Shown: positions 1 through 4,455 of the stretch, piece after piece | How the letters are laid out: each line of letters opens with the position of its first letter | Numbering within the stretch: position 1 is the first letter of the stretch | Source of the DNA: DATDCY01 sp031406795 [NCBI: Candidatus Rokuibacteriota bacterium] | GTDB taxonomy: Bacteria > JAUVQV01 | Length of the DNA: 5,746 nucleotides | NCBI GenBank assembly: GCA_031406795.1 | Contig: JANOHV010000211.1 | Span: 1 to 5,746 of the forward strand | Direction: 5' to 3' | Position numbers and translations under genes: made by a program | The notes under the pieces: model-generated | The model's input: only the letters and a program-made list of their open reading frames with translations | The model's database searches: none | What the model was told of the DNA's origin: nothing

Positions 1-23
1 TGACGCCCGCAAACGATTCCGCC

Positions 24-39
24 GGGTTGTTGACAACCC
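24..39. promoter_or_regulatory. Dyad-symmetric site over the hemL -35 element (possible operator)
   Basis: A perfect 7-bp inverted repeat, GGGTTGT at 24-30 and ACAACCC at 33-39, is separated by 2 bp. It is not followed by a T-run, so it does not look like a terminator. It completely covers the TTGACA hexamer at 30-35, which is where a repressor would block RNA polymerase. The regulator is unknown, and I do not recognise the site as a named box. Operator function is inferred from symmetry and position only. Confidence 0.35.
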
Positions 40-62
40 CGCTATGCCATGATACCTATACC
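30..62 (+). promoter_or_regulatory. Candidate sigma70-type promoter for the hemL-atp operon
   Basis: TTGACA at 30-35 is an exact -35 consensus. The -10 element is less clear. GATACC at 51-56 has a 15-bp spacer and TATACC at 57-62 has a 21-bp spacer, and neither is ideal. The region lies 45-77 bp before the hemL start, and no other good promoter is visible up to the start codon. Transcription from here would cover hemL through atpE. The first 20 bases of the window show nothing else I can name. Confidence 0.35.
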
Positions 63-106
63 GGCGATTTGACGAGCCCTTGCCAGGTTGAGGAGTTGAA
101 GCGACG

Positions 107-1384
107 ATGAAGAAATCAGCAGCTTTGTTCCGCCGGGCTCAGCAAGTGATGCCCGGCGGCGTCAACAGCCCGGTCCGGGCCTTCCGTTCGGTCGGCGGGC
201 ATCCGCTGTTCATCGAGAAGGCCAAGGGGTCGACGGTCACCGACGTGGACGGCAAGACGTATATCGACTACGTCTGCTCATGGGGCCCGATGATCGCCGG
301 ACACGCCCATCCCCGGGTGGTCGCGGCCGTCATCCGGGCCGCCAGGCTCGGTACCTCGTATGGCGCCGTCACCGAGGCCGAAATCACCCTCGCCACCATG
401 GTGCGGGAGGCCTTCCCCTCGGTGGAGATGGTGCGCATGGTCAGCTCCGGAACCGAGGCGGTCATGAGCGCCGTGCGCCTCGCTCGCGCCGCAACCGGTC
501 GCGACGACATCGTCAAATTCGAAGGCTGCTACCACGGCCACTCCGACCAGATGCTGGTCAAAGCCGGCTCGGGCGCGCTGACTCTCGGCATGCCCGACAG
601 CCCGGGTGTCCCCGCCGACCTCGCGAAGCACACGATCAACCTGCCCTACAACGATCTTGCAGCGGTTGCTCGGCTGCTGCGTGCGCGCAAGGGGAAGATC
701 GCCGCGGTCATCGTCGAGCCGGTGGCCGCCAACGCCGGCGTGATACTGCCGAAGGAAGGCTTCCTCCAGGGCCTGCGGCAATTGACCGCAGAGTACGGCG
801 CCCTGCTGATCTTCGACGAGGTGATCACCGGTTTCCGGCTCGCACTCGGCGGCGCCCAGGAGTACTACGGCGTTTGTCCCGACCTGACCTGCCTCGGCAA
901 GATTATCGGCGGGGGCCTGCCCGTCGGCGCCTACGGCGGCCGGCGCGAGCTGATGTCCCTGGTCGCCCCTTCCGGACCCGTCTACCAGGCGGGCACGCTC
1001 TCCGGCAATCCCCTGGCGATGGCCGCGGGAATCGCCACGCTGACCCTGCTGCGCAAGAAAGGCGTCTACGAGAGCCTCGAACGCAAAGGCGCCTACCTCG
1101 AGGCCGGCACCGCCGCCAACCTGGCGAAGACGGGCGTCAAAGCGACCCAGAACCGCGTCGGCTCGCTCTCGTGCCTCTTCTTCGCCGGAGCGCCCGTCGT
1201 CGACTTCTGTTCGGCCAAGAACGCCGATGCGAAAAAATACGCCCGCTATTTCACAGGCATGCTCAAAGGCGGCGTTTACCTCGCACCCTCCCAGTTCGAG
1301 GCGTCGTTCATCTCGCTGGCACACCGCGAGGCCGACCTGGACCGCACCCTCTTCGTGCAGCACCGGGTGTTGAAGGGCCTGTGA
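107..1384 (+). CDS. hemL: Glutamate-1-semialdehyde 2,1-aminomutase
   Basis: HemL is a cytosolic PLP enzyme that converts glutamate-1-semialdehyde to 5-aminolevulinate, the last step of the C5 route to haem, sirohaem and corrinoids. The 425-residue length is typical of the family. Visible landmarks are the N-terminal VNSPVRAF (19-26), the PLP phosphate-contact SSGTEA (113-118), YHGH (142-145), the PLP-binding Asp237 in FDEVITGFR, and the Schiff-base Lys265 in TCLGKIIGGGLPVGAYGG. These match GSA aminomutase rather than a generic class III aminotransferase. The ATG at 107 is preceded by GAGGAG (90-95) at 11 nt. The gene opens an operon: its TGA overlaps the atpZ ATG (TGATG), so haem-precursor synthesis is transcriptionally and probably translationally linked to ATP synthase Fo genes. 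The gene looks intact, with no missing key residue. Confidence 0.97.
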   Translation: MKKSAALFRRAQQVMPGGVNSPVRAFRSVGGHPLFIEKAKGSTVTDVDGKTYIDYVCSWGPMIAGHAHPRVVAAVIRAARLGTSYGAVTEAEITLATMVREAFPSVEMVRMVSSGTEAVMSAVRLARAATGRDDIVKFEGCYHGHSDQMLVKAGSGALTLGMPDSPGVPADLAKHTINLPYNDLAAVARLLRARKGKIAAVIVEPVAANAGVILPKEGFLQGLRQLTAEYGALLIFDEVITGFRLALGGAQEYYGVCPDLTCLGKIIGGGLPVGAYGGRRELMSLVAPSGPVYQAGTLSGNPLAMAAGIATLTLLRKKGVYESLERKGAYLEAGTAANLAKTGVKATQNRVGSLSCLFFAGAPVVDFCSAKNADAKKYARYFTGMLKGGVYLAPSQFEASFISLAHREADLDRTLFVQHRVLKGL

Positions 1385-1629
1385 TGTCCGCACTCAAGGC
1401 GCGTGACGAAAAGCCCGTCCCCTTCGCGAAATATCTCTCGAGCGCCTCCATCGGCATCGAGATGGGCGCGGCCCTGGTGGTGGGCATGGCGATCGGCTGG
1501 TTCATCGACCGGACTTTCAAGACCGGGCCCTGGTTCCTGGTGATCTTCACGGCGTTCGGCATCGTCGCCGGGTTCCGCAACATGATCGTGGCCGCGCGCA
1601 AGGCGGCCGCGGAGAGCAACCGGGAGTGA
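1384..1629 (+). CDS. atpZ: AtpZ-type small membrane protein of the ATP synthase operon
   Basis: This 81-residue protein of the AtpZ/AtpI (ATPase_gene1) family has two membrane helices, at about residues 22-41 and 49-66. It shows the family pattern of small residues in helix 1 (GAALVVGMAIGWFID, 28-42), a short FKTGPWF turn (45-51) and a G-x-x-AGFRNM end to helix 2 (59-67), followed by a basic tail. In Bacillus pseudofirmus, AtpZ and AtpI have been linked to Mg2+/Ca2+ uptake and to ATP synthase assembly or stability; the role here is inferred from homology and context. The ATG at 1384 overlaps the hemL stop, and GAAGGG (1372-1377) lies 6 nt upstream. A much longer frame upstream is open only because it runs through hemL in another frame. 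The last bases overlap the GTG of atpI. Confidence 0.88.
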   Translation: MSALKARDEKPVPFAKYLSSASIGIEMGAALVVGMAIGWFIDRTFKTGPWFLVIFTAFGIVAGFRNMIVAARKAAAESNRE

Positions 1630-2003
1630 ACGCCGATCCCGTCGCGCGCATCGAGCGCACCGCCTGGGCGCTCGGCGCGCTCCTCGTCGCCGCGAGCGTG
1701 CTGCTGCGCTCGCCCAGCAGCACCGCCGGCGTCGCTCTCGGGGTTCTCGTCGCGGTGCTCAACTACCGCTACCTCGTGCGCTTCGCCCGCGCGCTTCTGG
1801 CCTCCGGCGCCCGCACGCTTCCGCGCGCCCGCTACGCCCTGTATTTCCTCAAGTACGCCGTCAGCGGGGTGGCCATCGTGGCCGCCCTCAAGTATAGAGT
1901 CGCCGACCCCATTGCCCTGCTCGTCGGCGCCAGCGTCCTGCTCCCGGCGATTCTGCGGGAGTCGGCCGGCGGCGCCGTTGAACCCAGCAGCAAGGAGGCC
2001 TGA
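1626..2003 (+). CDS. atpI: ATP synthase subunit I (Fo assembly factor)
   Basis: The protein has 125 residues and four predicted membrane segments (about 12-28, 34-50, 71-88 and 94-110) joined by short basic loops. The G-x-x-x-G-x-x-x-A-x-x-N pattern in helix 2 (GVALGVLVAVLNYRYL, 35-50) is typical of the ATP synthase I family (PF03899). Its position between atpZ and atpB fits. Known members help assemble the c-ring, and some are implicated with AtpZ in divalent cation handling. The start is GTG at 1626, overlapping the atpZ stop as GTGA, with GGAGAG (1611-1616) 9 nt upstream; no ATG lies near the N-terminus. The primary sequence is weakly conserved in this family, so the call rests on topology, the helix-2 motif and gene order. 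The last codons contain the Shine-Dalgarno of atpB. Confidence 0.82.
   Translation: MNADPVARIERTAWALGALLVAASVLLRSPSSTAGVALGVLVAVLNYRYLVRFARALLASGARTLPRARYALYFLKYAVSGVAIVAALKYRVADPIALLVGASVLLPAILRESAGGAVEPSSKEA
1992..1998 (+). promoter_or_regulatory. Shine-Dalgarno that fixes the atpB start
   Basis: AAGGAGG sits inside the 3' end of atpI, 12 nt before the ATG at 2011. The frame is open back to an ATG at 1912, which would add 33 residues read out of frame through atpI. This site supports the shorter start, as does the normal subunit a N-terminus that it gives. Its position inside atpI implies translational coupling. Confidence 0.7.
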
Positions 2004-2010
2004 GAGAGCC

Positions 2011-2760
2011 ATGCAGAGTTTCGAGTGGGTTGCCATCATCCCCGGTATCAGCGCCATCCCGGCGCACGTCGTTCACGCGGCCATGGTGTTCCTCATCCTG
2101 ACCGGGATGATCATGGTCGCCGGCCGCCGGCTGGCGAATCCCGGACTGGACATCGTGCCCGAACCCCGCCTGACGCTCGTCACCTTCTTCGAGGCGGCGT
2201 ACGGCACGATCGAGAAACTCTGCGAAGAGAGCCTCGGCCACCACGGGCACCGGTACGTCTACCTCGTCGGGACGCTCGGGCTCTGGATCCTCTTCTCCAA
2301 CCTGCTCGGCGTGATCCCCGGCTTCGTGCCGCCGACGGACAACGTCAACACCAACTTCGCCTGTGCGGCAGTCGTCTTTCTCGCGACCCACTACTACGGT
2401 TTCAAATCTCACGGCGTGAAGTACCTCAAGCACTTCGTCGGCCCGACTCCCTGGCTGGCGCCGCTGATGATCCCGATCGAGCTCATCGGGCACCTGGCGC
2501 GGCCGCTCTCGCTCACCCTGCGTCTGTTCGGCAACATGTTCGGCGATCACATGAACCTCATGGTCTTCGTCGGCATGATGATCGGGCTCACCAAGTTCAT
2601 CCTCGCCGGTCCGGTGCCGTTGTGGATTCTTGCGCCGATCGCCCCGCTGGTCCCCATTGTGATCATCCTGCTGGGCATCTTCGTCTCGGTGGTTCAGGCC
2701 TACGTTTTCGTGCTGTTGACCATGAGTTACCTCTCCGGCTCCCTGGCGGAAAGCCACTAG
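2011..2760 (+). CDS. atpB: F-type ATP synthase subunit a (Fo stator channel)
   Basis: Subunit a is the membrane stator that forms the two ion half-channels beside the c-ring. The protein has 249 residues and several hydrophobic helices (about 19-38, 84-104, 115-130, 148-163, 167-196 and 205-240). The essential arginine is Arg171 in LSLTLRLFGNMFGDH, equivalent to E. coli Arg210. Asn175 matches E. coli Asn214, and His180 occupies the Glu219 position, as in many non-enteric enzymes. Gln229 in VVQAYVFVLLT matches E. coli Gln252. The C-terminus ends shortly after the last helix. The ATG at 2011 lies 7 bp after the atpI stop and is served by AAGGAGG at 1992-1998. The protein must work with the c subunit encoded next. 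The b, delta, alpha, gamma, beta and epsilon subunits are not in this window. Confidence 0.97.
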   Translation: MQSFEWVAIIPGISAIPAHVVHAAMVFLILTGMIMVAGRRLANPGLDIVPEPRLTLVTFFEAAYGTIEKLCEESLGHHGHRYVYLVGTLGLWILFSNLLGVIPGFVPPTDNVNTNFACAAVVFLATHYYGFKSHGVKYLKHFVGPTPWLAPLMIPIELIGHLARPLSLTLRLFGNMFGDHMNLMVFVGMMIGLTKFILAGPVPLWILAPIAPLVPIVIILLGIFVSVVQAYVFVLLTMSYLSGSLAESH

Positions 2761-2796
2761 GGAACCGGTGCCGCTGACGCGCAAAAGACCCTCGGG

Positions 2797-2804
2797 AAAG
2801 GAGG
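2797..2804 (+). promoter_or_regulatory. Near-perfect Shine-Dalgarno of atpE
   Basis: AAAGGAGG lies 8 nt before the atpE ATG. It is the strongest ribosome binding site in the window and is in a 52-bp intergenic gap, so atpE does not depend on coupling to atpB. This fits the need for many c subunits per complex against a single subunit a. Confidence 0.85.
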
Positions 2805-2812
2805 AATAAGAC

Positions 2813-3148
2813 ATGAACAAGAAACTCTTGATGAGCCTGGTCGGCTTGTCGCTGGCGCTTGCGCCCGCGATCGCATCGGCTTCCGAAGGCGCCGCCGCCG
2901 GCGGCGGCGAAGGCTTCATGAAGTTCTTCGCCATCGCCATCGGCGCCGGTCTCGCGATCGGCCTCTCCGCGATCGGCGGCGGCCTCGGTCAGGGCAAAGC
3001 CGTGGCCGCGGCGCTTGAAGGCATCGCCCGCAACCCGGGCGCCGCCGGCAAGATCACGACGCCGATGATCATCGGCCTCGCCATGATCGAGTCGCTGGTC
3101 ATCTACGGCCTCGTCGTGGCGCTGATCCTGGTTTTCAAGATCGTCTAG
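2813..3148 (+). CDS. atpE: F-type ATP synthase subunit c with N-terminal signal peptide
   Basis: Subunit c is the rotor proteolipid. At 111 residues it is longer than the usual 70-90. The extra length is a Sec-like leader: MNKK, a hydrophobic core (5-17) and an A-S-A cleavage site at 21-23, which would leave a mature protein of about 88 residues. Helix 1 (about 36-64) carries the packing glycines G55, G57 and G59 with Ala at 53. The cytoplasmic loop is RNP (73-75) where RQP is most common. Helix 2 (about 82-108) carries the essential carboxylate Glu93 in [17 protein letters not shown]. Gln60, Glu93, Ser94 and Tyr98 align with Gln32, Glu65, Ser66 and Tyr70, the Na+ ligands or their supports in the Ilyobacter c-ring, while Thr67 is Leu95. 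The ion used is therefore open. It is the last gene of the operon, followed by a terminator 16 bp after the stop. Confidence 0.97.
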   Translation: MNKKLLMSLVGLSLALAPAIASASEGAAAGGGEGFMKFFAIAIGAGLAIGLSAIGGGLGQGKAVAAALEGIARNPGAAGKITTPMIIGLAMIESLVIYGLVVALILVFKIV

Positions 3149-3164
3149 GGTCGGTTGAAAGGCA

Positions 3165-3197
3165 CCCCGCCCGCGGGTCACCCCGGGCGGGGTTTTT
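3165..3197 (+). terminator. Rho-independent terminator of the hemL-atp operon
   Basis: A perfect 9-bp GC stem is formed by CCCCGCCCG (3165-3173) and CGGGCGGGG (3184-3192), with a 10-nt loop that can add a further GGG/CCC pairing. TTTTT (3193-3197) follows directly. It begins 16 bp after the atpE stop and separates that operon from the convergent minus-strand gene. On the minus strand the hairpin is followed only by a short CTTTC, so strong bidirectional action is doubtful. Confidence 0.92.
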
Positions 3198-3216
3198 CAT
3201 TCCGGGCGGGCGCCGC

Positions 3217-4329
3217 TCAGCGGGCGGCCAGGGCGGCTTCGAGGGCGCGGCGGTACAATTCGGCGGCGAGAGCCTCGTCCTTCTGCGACTCGGCGATCCC
3301 GCCCATCTCGAAGACATACCGCGCCTCCGCCGGGGAGAGTTTCGCGGCCGCCTCGCGGCTCTTGCGGTACTCGGCGTCCTTCCCCTGATACTTCGCGGCC
3401 AGAGCGCCGCCAAGGGCGAACTCCTCGCGCTCCGGGAATTCGGCCAGCAGCTCCTCGAAGAGCTTGCCGGCCCCGGGAAAATCGCCGGTCTGCAGGCTCA
3501 CGACCGCGAGCTGGTAGAGCGCCTCGTGGCTCTTCGGGTCGATCTCCTTGGCCCGCTGGAACTCGGCCAGCGCCGACTCCTTGCGGCCGGTACGCTTGTA
3601 GACGAGCCCGAGTTCGAGGCGTGATTTCTTGAAATCGGGGTCCTTCTCGACGGAAATCTTCAACTGCGCCTCCGCCTTCTCATCCTGGCCCTTGGAGGCG
3701 AGCTGGCGGCCCAGATTGTAATACATCAGCGCGTGGTTCTTCGGGACGTACTCCTGCACCGGCCGCAACTCGGCCTCCCCCGGCAAACCGGCCGCCTTGC
3801 GCACGGCGTCTGCAAGGTCTTCGCGCAGGGTGCTCGGGTAACCGGCCAGCAGGAACGCAACCTTGGCGTCGGCGCCGACGACCAGTGTCGAGGGCAGCGC
3901 CATCGCGCCGTACTCGTTGTACGCGATCAGACCGTCGTCGATGAGCGCCGGCCCGGAAAAACCGGCCTTCTTCGCCGCCGCGGCGATCGCCTCGCGATCG
4001 GCGGCCGAAATCGACGGATGTTCGCAGTTCACGGTCACGATCTGCACCTTCTCCGGGCCGATCTTCACGCGCAGCGCCTCGAGATCGACGATGATCTCGG
4101 TCGAGCGCGGACTCCACGTCGCCCAGAAGACGACCACGGTGGCGCCCCGGCCGTAGATCTCGGAGCTCTTCCACTCCTTGCCGGTGGTGTCCTTGAGCGC
4201 GAAGGCCGGCGGCGCCTGGGAGAGCTGAACGTTCTTGAATGCGGCCGAAATCGAAGGCTTGGTGCACAGGAGCACCGCCAGCAGGGTTGCGACTGTCATC
4301 ACGGCGCGGGAGTGAGTTTTCTTTATCAT
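3217..4329 (-). CDS. Exported TlpA-like thioredoxin-fold protein lacking the CXXC, with C-terminal TPR repeats
   Basis: The protein has 370 residues. Residues 1-29 form a Sec signal peptide (MIKK, hydrophobic 10-22, SISA cleavage). Residues 34-180 form a TlpA/AhpC-TSA type thioredoxin fold, with P-x-F-x-L-x-D at 41-47, the strand and active-site segment VVVFWATW (65-72), and the cis-Pro loop ALPSTLVV (Pro146). At the catalytic site the usual W-C-x-x-C reads W72-S73-P74-R75-S76, so both cysteines are absent and disulfide chemistry at this site is not possible. Residues 200-369 hold TPRs: clear ones at 200-233, 234-267 and 268-301, a degenerate one at 302-335, and one at 336-369. I infer a periplasmic scaffold or binding protein rather than an oxidoreductase; its partner is unknown. 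The start is uncertain, with no good Shine-Dalgarno. ATG at 4350 would add seven residues; 4329 gives the cleaner signal peptide. It is a single gene, divergent from selA. Confidence 0.85.
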   Translation of the reverse strand: MIKKTHSRAVMTVATLLAVLLCTKPSISAAFKNVQLSQAPPAFALKDTTGKEWKSSEIYGRGATVVVFWATWSPRSTEIIVDLEALRVKIGPEKVQIVTVNCEHPSISAADREAIAAAAKKAGFSGPALIDDGLIAYNEYGAMALPSTLVVGADAKVAFLLAGYPSTLREDLADAVRKAAGLPGEAELRPVQEYVPKNHALMYYNLGRQLASKGQDEKAEAQLKISVEKDPDFKKSRLELGLVYKRTGRKESALAEFQRAKEIDPKSHEALYQLAVVSLQTGDFPGAGKLFEELLAEFPEREEFALGGALAAKYQGKDAEYRKSREAAAKLSPAEARYVFEMGGIAESQKDEALAAELYRRALEAALAAR

Positions 4330-4358
4330 GTCGCTGGGTAACTTAGGCATCCCTAGCG

Positions 4359-4377
4359 AAAAAGTCAAAGAAAAAAT
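4359..4377. promoter_or_regulatory. A-tract island upstream of the selA promoter (possible UP element)
   Basis: Three A-runs (4359-4363, 4367-4369 and 4371-4376) stand out against the GC-rich surroundings. They end 12 bp before the TTGACA at 4389, roughly where an UP element would contact the RNA polymerase alpha subunit. On the other strand they give T-runs just before the minus-strand gene. The function is inferred from composition and position. Confidence 0.3.
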
Positions 4378-4388
4378 CCCGACCCCAC

Positions 4389-4418
4389 TTGACAGCCGTG
4401 CGCCCGTCTGTGAACAAT
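4389..4418 (+). promoter_or_regulatory. Candidate sigma70 promoter of selA
   Basis: TTGACA at 4389-4394 is an exact -35 consensus. With an 18-bp spacer, AACAAT at 4413-4418 matches four of six -10 positions. Transcription would start near 4425, about 30 nt before the selA ATG. An A-tract island lies just upstream. Confidence 0.5.
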
Positions 4419-4438
4419 GCCAACTTGCCCGGTTGGCA
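4418..4438. repeat. Inverted repeat at the selA transcription start region
   Basis: TGCCAAC (4418-4424) and GTTGGCA (4432-4438) are perfect 7-bp inverted arms around a 7-nt centre. The repeat begins at the last base of the predicted -10 and ends just before GAAAGG (4440-4445), the probable selA Shine-Dalgarno. If transcription starts near 4425 the left arm is not in the RNA, which favours a DNA operator. If the start is further upstream, the arms could form a leader hairpin next to the ribosome site. Confidence 0.45.
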
Positions 4439-4455
4439 CGAAAGGCGTGATCGCA

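Noticed and set aside
278-1393. Long open frame on the minus strand opposite hemL (371 codons)
   Set aside because: It is antisense to a clear hemL, and its composition (His/Gly/Asp-rich, no domain) is that of a GC-rich shadow frame.
1912-2010. Upstream extension of atpB to an ATG at 1912
   Set aside because: It would overlap most of the atpI C-terminus and add a non-conserved sequence. The start at 2011 has a good Shine-Dalgarno and a normal N-terminus.
1888-2940. Long minus-strand open frame opposite atpI, atpB and the start of atpE
   Set aside because: Low-complexity, Asp/His/Glu-rich antisense translation of hydrophobic membrane genes, with no recognisable domain.
3165-3197. Bidirectional terminator also serving the minus-strand gene
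   Set aside because: On the minus strand the hairpin is followed by GTGCCTTTC rather than a proper T-run, so only the plus-strand function is supported.
4001-4254. 14-bp direct repeat GCGGCCGAAATCGA at 4001-4014 and 4241-4254
   Set aside because: Both copies lie in the coding sequence and encode the same SISAA peptide, one in the signal region and one in the Trx domain. There are only two copies and no flanking structure, so this is probably coincidence.
4255-4329. Lipoprotein signal (Cys22 after AVLL) in the TlpA-like protein
   Set aside because: The residue before Cys is Leu, not Gly/Ala/Ser, so it is not a good lipobox. SISA at 26-29 gives a better ordinary cleavage site.
4418-4438. SECIS element in the selA leader
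   Set aside because: The loop (TTGCCCG) lacks the GGU-type apex and bulged U of known bacterial SECIS elements, and the predicted transcription start may fall inside the repeat.
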